Source: Cellulomonas carbonis
GTDB lineage: Bacteria > Actinomycetota > Actinomycetes > Actinomycetales > Cellulomonadaceae
DNA: 64,000 nucleotides
Reading direction: 5' to 3'
Assembly: GCF_014636275.1 (NCBI RefSeq)
Contig: NZ_BMEB01000001.1
Coordinates: 1,097,160-1,161,159, forward strand
Shown here: one piece after another, positions 1 through 9,487 of the stretch
How positions within the stretch are numbered: the first letter of the stretch is position 1
Layout of the letters: each line of letters begins with the position of its first letter
The notes under the pieces: model-generated
Databases searched by the model: none
Told to the model about the DNA's origin: nothing
The model's input: only the letters and a program-made list of their open reading frames with translations
Position numbers and translations under genes: made by a program

Positions 1-569
1 ACGCGTCGCCCGCGCCGGTGGCACCGGGCACCGGGGGCGCGGCCGCCTCACAGGTCGGCGCCGACGACGGCCCCGCGGGCGACGCGCGCGGCGACGGCTC
101 GGGACCGATCGGTGCCACCGGGACCGGCCCGTCACGGGACGACGCCGCGCTCGTGGTCGACACGCCGGCCGTCACCGACGCACCCGACGGCACGGACCCG
201 GCGCCGGCGGTCGACGACGCGCAGCGCGACGACGGCGCCGGCGACGCGTCGGTCGACACCACGACGCCGACCGACCCGCCCGCCTCGACCGACCCGCCCG
301 CCTCGACCGACCCGACGCCGACCGGGGGCCCCGGCCAGGAGCCCACCGCGGACGACGCCGCCGAGGCGGACCGCGAGACGGACCGGACCACGCCGACGAC
401 GACCGAGCCCACCGGCCCCACCACGCCCAGCACGCCCACCGGGCCCACGACCCCCACCGTGCCGACGGCGCCTCCGCCGCCCGCGAGCGACCGGAACGAG
501 GACGACACCCGGGACGACGCCGACGTCGAGATCGACCGCGAGACCGGCACCGAGAACAGCGCCCGCTGA
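1..569 (+). CDS. C-terminal part of an acidic Pro/Thr-rich protein (partial)
   Basis: The frame is open to the left edge of the window, so this is the 3' end of a longer gene; the GTG at 18 is probably internal. The visible 180 or so residues are low complexity: Ala/Gly/Asp-rich, then repeats of TDPPAS and Pro-Thr runs, ending in an acidic stretch. There is no recognisable domain. Such tails are common as disordered linkers or C-termini of exported or membrane-bound actinobacterial proteins. The function must lie in the missing upstream part, so no product is assigned. Codon use is strongly GC3-biased, which supports real coding. Confidence 0.55.
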   Translation, partial: ASPAPVAPGTGGAAASQVGADDGPAGDARGDGSGPIGATGTGPSRDDAALVVDTPAVTDAPDGTDPAPAVDDAQRDDGAGDASVDTTTPTDPPASTDPPASTDPTPTGGPGQEPTADDAAEADRETDRTTPTTTEPTGPTTPSTPTGPTTPTVPTAPPPPASDRNEDDTRDDADVEIDRETGTENSAR

Positions 570-626
570 GCCGCGGGCCGCGCACGCGGCCGGCGCGGTC
601 ATCCCCTGCGCGTCACCACGTCGGGG

Positions 627-1736
<1,110 letters not shown>

Positions 1737-1770
1737 GTGCCCTCCCCCGGATCTGCCCACACGTGTCCGG

Positions 1771-3075
1771 TCACCGGCGCAGCAGCCCGCCGCTCACCCA
1801 CGAGCGGACCGCGGCGAGGTCGTGTCCCGAGAGCTCCATGCGCGCGCCGCGGCACAGCCCCACGACGTTGTCGGCCCACGTCTCGGCGACCTTGCGCAGC
1901 GACGGCCGCGCCGCCAGGTCGAGCCCCGCGTAGGACACACCGGCGACGACGTTGTTGACCGAGGCCCGGCCGATCGGCTCACCCGCCGTCTGGCACGCGT
2001 CGTGCACGCGTCGGACGGTCTCGGGCCGGTCGAACGGGTGGGCGGCGACGTCCTCGGCCAGCGCCGTCAGGAGCACCCGGTACCGCTCGGTCGGCAGGTT
2101 CGGGATGTCGGTGACGTCGACGACCTGGCGCTGCAGCGGCGGCAGGTCGACGCCGCCGGGTCCCGCGAGGTCGGCCTCGCTGAAGCGGCTCGGGTCCCAC
2201 ACGAACCCGGACGCCGCGGCGACCTCGGGCACGGTGCGGGACAGCCACGACGCGAAACCGCCCGCGCCGTCCCAGCCCGGGACGAGGTCCGGCTCGGCCT
2301 TCTGCGCCGCCTGCGCGACGGCTCCGCCGTTGAGGGGCCGGTCCGCGGCCCGGACGAGGCGCAGGACGGCACGCCGCGCGCGCTGCCGCGCCGGGGTCTC
2401 GGGCGCCGTGGCGGGGACCGCCGCCCCGGCGGCGACGGCCTCGGCACCCCCGCCGGACGCGGCGACGCCGGGGGCCGCTCCCCCGCCCGCCGTCGCGGCC
2501 CGCGGGACGGGCGCCGGCTCGTCGAGCAGCCGCTGCGGCGCCTGGACGAGCTCGGTCAGCTCGTCCGCGGTGATGACCGTGTCGGCGACCGCGCGGTACG
2601 CGCTCGCCGCGGGGCTCGCGGTGATGATCGTGACGCGGCGGTCGGCGGCCCGGCAGCGCAGCGCGAGCGGCGTGAAGTCCGCGTCGGCCGACACGATGAC
2701 GAACTCGTCGTACCGCGTCGGCGCGCTCAGCGCGTCCACGGCGTCGAGCACGAGGTTGATGTCAGCGCTGCTCTTGCCCTGCTGCGTGAGCGACGGGCAG
2801 TCGACGACGCTGAAGCCCGCACGCGTGAAGTTGGGCCTGAACTGCGAGAACGTCGAGGGGTTGAGGTAGCAGGCGCGCACGAGGAACCGCCGCGTGAAGT
2901 CGCCGTCGGCATCGCTGCCGTTCTCCAGGGCGGTCAGCCAGTCCCCCGGCGACGTCGCGAACGCCTCGGCCGCGACGGGGTCGAGGCGCCGCAGCCCGAT
3001 GTACACGTTGTCGAAGTCGACGAACAGCGCGCAGCGGAGCCGTCGCCCGTTCTCGGTCGTGTCGATGATCGTCAC
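1771..3075 (-). CDS. NYN-domain (PIN-like) putative ribonuclease
   Basis: 434 aa with a GTG start. The N-terminal 170 residues form a NYN/LabA-type PIN-like nuclease domain: ALFVDFDNVYIGL near the start gives the first acidic pair, DINLVLDAVDAL and FVIVSADADF give the later conserved aspartates. An Ala/Pro-rich linker follows at about 180-230. The region around 235-310 (ARRAVLRLVRAADRPLNGG, then GFASWLSRTVPE) resembles the OST-HTH/LOTUS fold often attached to NYN domains. A last helical domain of about 110 residues follows. NYN proteins are metal-dependent RNases in the families studied; RNA cleavage here is inferred. It is the upstream gene of a likely pair with the AAA ATPase. Confidence 0.85.
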   Translation of the reverse strand: MTIIDTTENGRRLRCALFVDFDNVYIGLRRLDPVAAEAFATSPGDWLTALENGSDADGDFTRRFLVRACYLNPSTFSQFRPNFTRAGFSVVDCPSLTQQGKSSADINLVLDAVDALSAPTRYDEFVIVSADADFTPLALRCRAADRRVTIITASPAASAYRAVADTVITADELTELVQAPQRLLDEPAPVPRAATAGGGAAPGVAASGGGAEAVAAGAAVPATAPETPARQRARRAVLRLVRAADRPLNGGAVAQAAQKAEPDLVPGWDGAGGFASWLSRTVPEVAAASGFVWDPSRFSEADLAGPGGVDLPPLQRQVVDVTDIPNLPTERYRVLLTALAEDVAAHPFDRPETVRRVHDACQTAGEPIGRASVNNVVAGVSYAGLDLAARPSLRKVAETWADNVVGLCRGARMELSGHDLAAVRSWVSGGLLRR

Positions 3076-3099
3076 GCGAGCATCCTCTCGCGTGCGCGG

Positions 3100-3879
3100 T
3101 CACACCTGCGCGCTCAGGAGCACCGTGCCGTCACCCGAACGCAGCTCGATCCCGACGATCCGGTCGACGCGCACCGCGGTCGACGCGGGGACGACGTGCT
3201 CACCGGCCTCCGCACGCCACGTCGCGACCTCGACCGTCGACCCGTCGGCGGTGCGGACCACGAGCGCGTAGGACGCCACGCCGTCCGCCCTGGACCCGTA
3301 CGGCCCCGCGTCCCCGTCCGGCGTCGGGCCGTCGGGGTACCGGCACGTGACCTCCAGGCGCGTCCCCCAGGTCACGTCCTCGACGCGCACCCACCCCTCG
3401 ACGCCGACGTCGCCCACGGGTTCGAGGCGCACGACCTCACCCCGCGCCTCGACGACGGGACCCCGCTCGGCCCACGGCCCGGGGAGGGTCGCCGTCGCCA
3501 CGCCGATCCCCGCCGCGGCGGCGGCCGCGACCGCCCCCAGGCCGACGGCGGTCCGCCGCACTCGCCGCCGCCGCTCACGCCGTGCGGCGTCGAGCAGCGC
3601 GAGCAGGACCGTCGGCGGAGGTCCGTCGTCGTCGCCGGGCGTCTGCCCGGCGATGCTCGCACCGTCGCCACGACGGCGACCCTCCCGCCCCGTCCCGGCC
3701 AGCCCGCCGAGCGCGGACGGCGGCACCCGGTCGAGCGCGCGCACGGTCCACGTGGCCTCGTCCGCAGCCGCGCGGCACGGGGCGCACACGGCGAGGTGCT
3801 CCTCGAGCCCCGCGCGCTCGCGCCCGCCCAGCGCGCCCAGCGCGTAGGCGGCGACGTCGTCGGTCCACCGGTCGTTCAC
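3100..3879 (-). CDS. Anti-sigma factor with zinc-binding (ZAS) motif
   Basis: 259 aa from a GTG that overlaps the sigma-factor stop by 4 nt (GTGA), which fixes the start and indicates translational coupling. The N-terminal cytoplasmic part has the ZAS motif H28-x3-C32-x2-C35 typical of zinc-binding anti-sigma factors (RskA/RsrA-like). An Arg-rich stretch (RRERRRRVRR) precedes one membrane helix rich in Ala/Gly (VGLGAVAAAAAAGIGVA). The extracytoplasmic C-terminus, about 130 residues, resembles the RskA-type C-terminal domain. It should hold the cognate ECF sigma factor at the membrane until a signal releases it. The signal is not evident from the sequence. Confidence 0.88.
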   Translation of the reverse strand: MNDRWTDDVAAYALGALGGRERAGLEEHLAVCAPCRAAADEATWTVRALDRVPPSALGGLAGTGREGRRRGDGASIAGQTPGDDDGPPPTVLLALLDAARRERRRRVRRTAVGLGAVAAAAAAGIGVATATLPGPWAERGPVVEARGEVVRLEPVGDVGVEGWVRVEDVTWGTRLEVTCRYPDGPTPDGDAGPYGSRADGVASYALVVRTADGSTVEVATWRAEAGEHVVPASTAVRVDRIVGIELRSGDGTVLLSAQV

Positions 3880-4394
3880 CGCTCGACCCCCATCTCCTCG
3901 AGCACGAGCCGCAGCGAGCGCAGCGCGTAGTGCGTGCGCGACTTGACCGTGCCGGGCGGGACGCCGAGCTCGCGTGCGGCCTCCGCGACCGAGCGCCCGC
4001 CGAACCAGCACAGCACGAGGACCTGGCGGTGCTGCGCCGACAGCCGCGTGAGGGCCTCGGCCACGACCCAGCCGTCGAGCGCGTCCTCGGCGGACGTCGT
4101 GTGCGCACGCCCGTGCGCCTCGGGCGGCTCGGGTGGTTCGGCCGCGAGCACCTCGTGCCGGCGCCGTCCCGACCGCCACTCGTCGACGACGATCCGCCGC
4201 GCGACCGTGAACAGCCAAGCGCGCGCCGACCCGGCGGAGCGGCCGAGCACGTCCGGGTGCCGCCACGCGCGCAGGAACGTCTCCTGCACGACGTCCTCGG
4301 CGCGCGACCGGTCGCCGTTCGTGAGGCGGAGCACGTACGACCACAGGTCGCGCGCGTGCTCGTCGTGCAGCGCGACGAGCAGGCTCTCGCTCAC
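3876..4394 (-). CDS. ECF-family RNA polymerase sigma factor
   Basis: 172 aa from a GTG at 4394; an upstream in-frame GTG at 4433 would add 13 residues but has no ribosome site. Region 2 is visible as LYV-like LWSYVLRLTNGDRSRAEDVVQETFLRAWRH with the DVVQETF core motif, and region 4 as ALTRLSAQHRQVL followed by a helix-turn-helix (SVAEAARELGVPPGTVKSRT). Length and layout fit group 4 (SigK/SigL-like) sigma factors paired with RskA-type anti-sigma factors. It is the first gene of a two-gene operon with its likely anti-sigma. No self-promoter could be identified with confidence in the 200 bp upstream. Confidence 0.92.
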   Translation of the reverse strand: MSESLLVALHDEHARDLWSYVLRLTNGDRSRAEDVVQETFLRAWRHPDVLGRSAGSARAWLFTVARRIVVDEWRSGRRRHEVLAAEPPEPPEAHGRAHTTSAEDALDGWVVAEALTRLSAQHRQVLVLCWFGGRSVAEAARELGVPPGTVKSRTHYALRSLRLVLEEMGVER

Positions 4395-4600
4395 CGGTCG
4401 GTCACCCGCCCCTCGCACCCTGCCCGCACCCACGCCGGTGCCCGCGCGGGCCCGACCTGCGCCCGTCCCCGTGCCGCTGCCACGGGGACGTCCCCGCCCG
4501 GACGCCGCGGTCCGTGTGCCCAGTGTGCTCCGCGGCCCCTCCGGGCGTCGCCGAGCCGCGCGGCGTGAACCGGACGGGTCCCTGGCACGTCGTCCCGGGC

Positions 4601-5005
4601 ATGAGCACCGTCACGACCGTCGCGCGCGGGCTCACGGCCGCCGCCGTGCTGCTGTCCGCCGTCATCCACCTGGACCTGTGGCTCCTCGGGGTCCGGACGA
4701 GCGCCCTCGGCCCGGCGTTCCTCCTCAACGCGGTCGGCGGGCTCGTCGTCGCGCTCGCGGTGCTGGTCTGGCGCTCGGCCCTGCCGCTGCTCGCCGCCAT
4801 GGCGTTCGGCGCGGCGACCCTCGGCGCGTACGTCCTGTCGCTCACGGTCGGGCTCGCGGGCGTGCGCAACGAGTGGGGCGACCCGCTCGCGACGGCGGCC
4901 GCGGTGGCCGAGGCCGCCGCGGTCCTGCTCGCGCTGGGCGCGCTCGTCACCGAGCATCGCGGGCGGACCGGCGTGCGCGGCGGGCGTCGCGCCCGTCCCG
5001 CGTAG
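4601..5005 (+). CDS. Small four-helix membrane protein, function unknown
   Basis: 134 aa from ATG 4601; longer in-frame starts add a Cys/Pro-rich stretch without support. Four hydrophobic helices are visible (about 7-25, 33-55, 61-83 and 95-120), with short loops, including a hydrophobic VLLSAVIHLDLWLLG that carries a conserved-looking His. The protein resembles the many small uncharacterised integral membrane proteins that follow ECF sigma operons in Actinobacteria, but I do not recognise a named family. It is divergent from the sigma factor and convergent with the Rieske gene. Confidence 0.7.
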   Translation: MSTVTTVARGLTAAAVLLSAVIHLDLWLLGVRTSALGPAFLLNAVGGLVVALAVLVWRSALPLLAAMAFGAATLGAYVLSLTVGLAGVRNEWGDPLATAAAVAEAAAVLLALGALVTEHRGRTGVRGGRRARPA

Positions 5006-5024
5006 CGCCCGGCGGTCCGCGCCG

Positions 5025-5498
5025 TCACGCCTCGACGACGGCACCGTCCCGCACCTCGACCGCGACGGGCTCCAGCGGCCGCTCGGCCGGACCGGTCACG
5101 ACCTCACCCGTCGTCGCGCGGAACACCGATCCGTGGCACGGGCAGCGCAGCTCGTCGCCCTCGGGAGCGACGGTGCAGCCGAGGTGGGTGCAGATCGCGC
5201 TGAAGCACACCGCGGTCCCGGCCTCCGGCTGCGCGACCACGACGGGGTCGCCCGCCGCGGTGGTCACCGCGACGGCGCCGCCCACCGGCACGGCGTCGAG
5301 CGTGACGAGCGCCTCGCCCGACGAGCCGCCGTCCGCGCCGCCCGCCTGCTCCGGCGCGCCGCCGCCGGAGCCGCCGTCCGACCCGCCCGTCCCGGCACCC
5401 GGCTCCTGCGCGGCGCACGCGGCCACGACCGCACCGGCGCCGACCACGAGACCCCCGGCGAGCACCTGACGTCGCGCGGTCCCCCGGTGCACCTCCAC
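5025..5498 (-). CDS. Rieske [2Fe-2S] protein, exported lipoprotein
   Basis: 157 aa from a GTG at 5498, preferred because GGGAGGT lies 6 nt upstream. A twin-arginine-like ARRQVLAGG start, a hydrophobic stretch and a lipobox ending VVAAC28 indicate Tat export and lipid anchoring. A Gly/Ser/Asp-rich linker (30-62) leads to a compact Rieske domain with C103-T-H105 and C119-P-C-H122 as cluster ligands and C108/C121 placed for the usual disulfide. Single-domain Rieske lipoproteins of this size occur in Actinobacteria as electron carriers of unknown partner; it is too short to be QcrA. No cytochrome or oxidase gene is adjacent. Confidence 0.88.
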   Translation of the reverse strand: MEVHRGTARRQVLAGGLVVGAGAVVAACAAQEPGAGTGGSDGGSGGGAPEQAGGADGGSSGEALVTLDAVPVGGAVAVTTAAGDPVVVAQPEAGTAVCFSAICTHLGCTVAPEGDELRCPCHGSVFRATTGEVVTGPAERPLEPVAVEVRDGAVVEA

Positions 5499-5590
5499 CG
5501 CCCCACCTCCCGCGGGCACCCCGGCGGCGCCCTCACCCGGTCAGACGTCGTGGCCCGCCGGACGGTTCACCCGGCGCCGCGGGCCGTGCG

Positions 5591-6427
5591 TCAGGAGGTG
5601 ACGTCCGCCGTGACGAACCGGCTCCACGCGAGCGCGCCGAACACCGCGACCCAGGCGGCCTGGACCGCGAGGCCCTGGCCGAGGACGCCCCAGTCGACCT
5701 CGACGCGCAGGAACTCCGCGAAGTCGAACCAGTGGTGCGTGAGCAGCGCGGGGTGGATCGAGGCGAGCTGCGGGAGGCTGTCGAGCACCGCGGAGACGAC
5801 CGCGACGACGACGGTCGCCGCCATCGCGCCGACCGGGACCTCCGTGAGCGTCGAGAAGAACAGACCGACGGCCACGAGCCCCGTGAGCGACAGCGCGACG
5901 TACGCCACGACGCCCGCGACCCGGGCCATCCCCGCGGACGCGGGGATGGTCGTGCCCGACAGCAGGGCGAGGTCGCCGACGCCGAACAGCGCCGCACCCG
6001 TCACCGACGCGACGAGGGCGATCCCGAGGACCGCGCTCGCCACGAACGCGAGCGTCGCGACCGCCTTGACCGCGAGCAGCCGCGTCCGCGGCACGGGCAG
6101 GGTCAGCAGGTACCGCAGCGTGCCGCCCGAGGCCTCGCCCGCGATGGCGTCGCCCGACGCGATCCCCGTCGTCAGGGGCAGCAGGAACGGCAGGCACAGG
6201 AACAGGGCGGTCACGACGAGGAACAGCCCGTTGCCGGTGATGCGGGCGAGGAAGCCGGGACCCTGGCCCGCGAGCGCCGAGTCCTGCGTCGCGAAGACGA
6301 CGAGCCCGAGGATCACGGGGACGGCGGCGAGGCCGGCGAGCAGCGCGAGGTTGCGCCGCCGGCCGAACACGAGCCGCAGCTCGGCGCGCAGCATCCGCGG
6401 CCACACCCCCAGCTCAGCGTGCGACAT
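5591..6427 (-). CDS. ABC-2 type transporter permease
   Basis: 278 aa with six apparent membrane helices. The layout is a short cytoplasmic N-terminus (RAELRLVFGRRRNLALLAG), one helix, a large outer loop and then five helices, which is the ABC-2/ABC2_membrane pattern. The start overlaps the upstream ATPase gene by 14 nt (6414-6427), indicating tight coupling. The central GGTLRYLLTLPVPRTRLLAVK segment is the typical coupling region of this family. It should pair with the adjacent ATPase to form an exporter; the cargo is unknown. Confidence 0.88.
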   Translation of the reverse strand: MSHAELGVWPRMLRAELRLVFGRRRNLALLAGLAAVPVILGLVVFATQDSALAGQGPGFLARITGNGLFLVVTALFLCLPFLLPLTTGIASGDAIAGEASGGTLRYLLTLPVPRTRLLAVKAVATLAFVASAVLGIALVASVTGAALFGVGDLALLSGTTIPASAGMARVAGVVAYVALSLTGLVAVGLFFSTLTEVPVGAMAATVVVAVVSAVLDSLPQLASIHPALLTHHWFDFAEFLRVEVDWGVLGQGLAVQAAWVAVFGALAWSRFVTADVTS

Positions 6428-7451
6428 CGAAGCCCTCCCCCGTGAGCGTCACGAACAGGTCCTCGAGGCTCGGCCGGCGCGCCGCGAGTCCCAGCACCGC
6501 CACGCCGTCGGCGACCAGCACCTCGGCGACGCGGGGCAGCGGGACGTCGCCCAGCACGGCCTGCACCTCACCGGTCGCGTCCGCCGCGACCTCGGTGAGC
6601 CCGAGCCGGACGAGCGCGCGCGCGGCGTCGGGCACCTGGTCCGGGACCGTCGCGACGACGACGCGCGGCGCCTCCAGCGACGTGAGCGCGCTGCGCTCCC
6701 CCTGCAGCACCAGCCGGCCGCGGCTCATGATCCCGACGTGGGAGCACACCTGCTCGATCTCGCTGAGCAGGTGCGACGAGACGAGCACGGTCGTGCCGGC
6801 GTCCGCGAGCTCGCGCACGAGCACCCGGACCTCGCGCGTGCCCTGGGGGTCGAGGCCGTTGGTGGGCTCGTCGAGCACCAGGAGGTCGCGCGGCCTCAGC
6901 AGCGCCGCCGCGAGACCCAGTCGCTGCTTCATGCCCAGCGAGTACTGGCGGTACCGCTTGCCGGCGGCGGCGGTCAGACCGACCCGGGCGAGCGCCTCGT
7001 CGACGCGCCGACGCGCGGTGCGCGGGTCCGACGACGCGTCGAACGCGTCGAGCCGCTCGAGGTTGGCGCGTCCGCTCAGGTACGGCTGGAAGCCGGGCCC
7101 CTCGACGAGCACCCCGACGCGCGGCAGGACCGAGCGGACCGCGTGCGGTATGGGCTCGCCGAGCAGCGTCGCGCTGCCCGCGGTCGGCCGGACGAGGCCG
7201 AGCAGCATGCGCAGGGTCGTGGTCTTGCCCGAGCCGTTGGGCCCGAGGAACCCGTAGACGGCGCCGCGCGGCACGTGCAGGTCGACGCCGTCGACGGCGA
7301 CCTGCCCCGAGCGGAACCGCTTGGTCAGGCCGACGGTCCGGACCGCCGCGTCGGCCGCGGCGTCGTCGGGCGTGTCCACGGACCGCACCGTACCCGCGGG
7401 GGCCGCCGCCGAGAGGTCGGCGGTCCCCGCGGGGGCCTGGGCGGTCCTCAC
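6414..7451 (-). CDS. ABC transporter ATP-binding protein (ABC-2 exporter class)
   Basis: 345 aa from a GTG at 7451, whose GTGA overlaps the stop of the LolA-like gene; an internal GTG at 7379 is the alternative and would remove a low-complexity 24-residue leader. The ATPase domain shows Walker A GPNGSGKTTT, signature YSLGMKQRLGLA, Walker B LLVLDEPTNGLD and H-loop VSSHLLSE. A C-terminal extension of about 90 residues follows, as in CcmA/DrrA-like ATPases paired with ABC-2 permeases. It is the middle gene of a three-gene operon (LolA-like, ATPase, permease). The exporter probably moves a lipid, lipoprotein or small molecule; this is inference from the neighbours. Confidence 0.9.
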   Translation of the reverse strand: MRTAQAPAGTADLSAAAPAGTVRSVDTPDDAAADAAVRTVGLTKRFRSGQVAVDGVDLHVPRGAVYGFLGPNGSGKTTTLRMLLGLVRPTAGSATLLGEPIPHAVRSVLPRVGVLVEGPGFQPYLSGRANLERLDAFDASSDPRTARRRVDEALARVGLTAAAGKRYRQYSLGMKQRLGLAAALLRPRDLLVLDEPTNGLDPQGTREVRVLVRELADAGTTVLVSSHLLSEIEQVCSHVGIMSRGRLVLQGERSALTSLEAPRVVVATVPDQVPDAARALVRLGLTEVAADATGEVQAVLGDVPLPRVAEVLVADGVAVLGLAARRPSLEDLFVTLTGEGFDVAR

Positions 7452-8728
7452 GCGAGGCCGAGCAGCGTCGCGGCGGGCACGGCGCCGACGAGCACGCGAC
7501 CGTCGGGGGTCACGAGCACGCTGAGCAGCGTCGAGGACAGCAGGCGACCCTCGGGCACCTCGGTCGTGAGCTGCTCGTAGAGCACCGACACGTCGAGGTC
7601 GAGCTCACCGCCGCCGTCGCCGCGGAACTCGCCGATGAGCTCCTGCGCACGCTCGGAGCCGATGACGCGCTCGCCCAGCTCGTCCGCGGAGGCGGCGTCG
7701 CCCGCGAGCAGCGCGGCGACGTCGACGCCCGCGACCTCGGTGACGGCGTCCCAGCCCTCACCGGTGACGGTGACGCCCGGCGGGAGGAGCTCGGTGGGGT
7801 CGGGGACCTCGGTCAGGTCGAGGTCGGACAGCCGCTCCTGCGCGAGTCGCTCGGCGTCGGCGGCGTCGGGCGGCGTGGGGACCACGACCTCGCGCTGCTC
7901 GGCACCGGCGGGTGCGGAGAACTCGAGCACGCCCGCGTCGGGCGCGGAGAACGACACGTCGGTGAAGCCGATCTCCAGCGCGGGGACGTCCGGGTCCTGG
8001 GTGCTCCACACCTGGACGCGCAGCGGCGCGGACGTCTCGTGGTCCACCGCGACGACGACGCGGTCGACGAGCGTCCCGGACGTCCGCGGCGTGACGACCG
8101 CCTGGTACGCGGGCCGGCCGGCGACGGTCGTCGGGGCGTCGACCGAGACGGTCGAGTGCTCCTCTGCTCGCGTCAGCGCCGTCCGCGCGAGCTCCTCGGG
8201 GGTCGGCAGGCCCTCGGCGACCTCGGGCCGGACCCCGTCGCGGGCCTTCTCGGCGGCGGCGTCGTAGCGCGCGCGGCCCTCCGCGTCGAGCGTGTAGTGG
8301 ACGACCTCGTCGTCGACGCTCGAGTACGTCCACGCCTCGGGCCCGTCGTGCACGACGGAGTACTCCGACGCGGTCCCGAGCAGCGACACGCGCGACCGCT
8401 CCCCGCCGTCCGACCACACGCGCAGCGTCGAGCTGCCGCCGAGCAGCACGAGCGGGTCGGCACCCGTCGCCTCGCTCACCGGGAGCTCGGGCAGGCCCAG
8501 GCGCGCGGTGTACACGACCGTGCCGGTCACGGGTACCGGCTCGGCCGCCGCGACGCGCGCGAGCAGCTCCTCCGCGGTGACGTCCGGGAGGTCGGCGTCG
8601 CCCGCGGCCGCCAGCAGCGGCGGGGCGCCGAACGCGGCGGCCACGGCGACCGCGACCCCGACGGGCACGGCCCACGGCGCGCGCGAGCGCAGGGAGGAGG
8701 AGCGGACGGGTGCGTCGGAGGTGCTCAT
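7448..8728 (-). CDS. LolA-like (DUF2092-type) exported protein with one N-terminal membrane helix
   Basis: 426 aa from ATG 8728. A short basic N-terminus and one hydrophobic segment (VPVGVAVAVAAAFGAPPLL, about 19-37) act as a signal peptide or anchor. The rest is a secreted beta-rich domain with features of the LolA/RseB fold: an early GTVVYTARLGLPEL strand, LRVWSDGGERSRVSLL, then GRPAYQAVVTPR and a long C-terminal extension. In Actinobacteria such proteins are often linked to ABC exporters and two-component systems. It starts 105 bp from the divergent response regulator and is translationally coupled to the ATPase downstream, so it probably works with the exporter. Confidence 0.82.
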   Translation of the reverse strand: MSTSDAPVRSSSLRSRAPWAVPVGVAVAVAAAFGAPPLLAAAGDADLPDVTAEELLARVAAAEPVPVTGTVVYTARLGLPELPVSEATGADPLVLLGGSSTLRVWSDGGERSRVSLLGTASEYSVVHDGPEAWTYSSVDDEVVHYTLDAEGRARYDAAAEKARDGVRPEVAEGLPTPEELARTALTRAEEHSTVSVDAPTTVAGRPAYQAVVTPRTSGTLVDRVVVAVDHETSAPLRVQVWSTQDPDVPALEIGFTDVSFSAPDAGVLEFSAPAGAEQREVVVPTPPDAADAERLAQERLSDLDLTEVPDPTELLPPGVTVTGEGWDAVTEVAGVDVAALLAGDAASADELGERVIGSERAQELIGEFRGDGGGELDLDVSVLYEQLTTEVPEGRLLSSTLLSVLVTPDGRVLVGAVPAATLLGLA

Positions 8729-8833
8729 GCGGCCACTGTGCTCCGGGGCCGCTGAGAGGGCCCTGAGAGCCGCCCCCCGGTCCGCCCCCGTGGTGGGACG
8801 CGTCGCGCCGGGGCGCGGTGTCATGCTGCACCC

Positions 8834-9487
8834 GTGCGCGTGCTCGTGGTCGACGACGAACGGGGGCTGACGCGCGCCCTGCAACGGGGGCTCGGGGCGG
8901 AGGGCTTCGCGGTCGACGTCGTGCACGACGGCGACTCCGCGCTCGAGGCGGCGACGAGCGTCGACTACGACGCGATCGTGCTCGACATCATGCTGCCGCG
9001 CCGCAACGGCTACGACGTGCTGGCGGCGCTGCGGGACCGCGAGGTGTGGACCCCGGTCCTCATGCTGAGCGCGAAGGACGGCGAGCACGACGTCGCCGAC
9101 GGCCTCGACCTCGGCGCCGACGACTACCTCACCAAGCCGTTCTCGTTCGTGGTGCTCGTCGCGCGGCTGCGCGCCCTCGTGCGCCGCCCCACGGGCGCCC
9201 GGCCCGCGGTGCTCACCGCGGGCGACGTCACGCTGGACCCGTCGACGCGTGAGGTGACCCGCGCGGGTTCCCCCGTCGACCTGACCGCGCGCGAGACGTC
9301 GCTCCTGGAGTACCTCATGCGGCACGCCGACCGCGCCGTGGGCAAGGTCGAGCTCCGGGACCACGTGTGGGACGCACCCGGCGAGGACCTCAACGTCGTC
9401 GAGGTGTACGTCGGCTACCTGCGTCGCAAGCTCGGGCGCGACGCCGTCGTGACCGTGCGCGGCACGGGCTACCGCATGGGTGGCTGA
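8834..9487 (+). CDS. Response regulator, OmpR/PhoB family
   Basis: 217 aa from GTG 8834. The receiver domain (1-115) has the acidic pocket D7/D8, the phosphoacceptor D51 in IVLDIMLPRRNG, and LTKPF with the conserved Lys. The C-terminal winged helix (about 125-217) includes LTARETSLLEYLMRH and the recognition region NVVEVYVGYLRRKLG, ending in GTGYRMG. The kinase gene overlaps its last 8 nt. A CATGCT hexamer 6 nt upstream of the GTG could be a -10 of a leaderless transcript, but it departs from TANNNT. Its likely target is the divergent exporter operon. Confidence 0.94.
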   Translation: MRVLVVDDERGLTRALQRGLGAEGFAVDVVHDGDSALEAATSVDYDAIVLDIMLPRRNGYDVLAALRDREVWTPVLMLSAKDGEHDVADGLDLGADDYLTKPFSFVVLVARLRALVRRPTGARPAVLTAGDVTLDPSTREVTRAGSPVDLTARETSLLEYLMRHADRAVGKVELRDHVWDAPGEDLNVVEVYVGYLRRKLGRDAVVTVRGTGYRMGG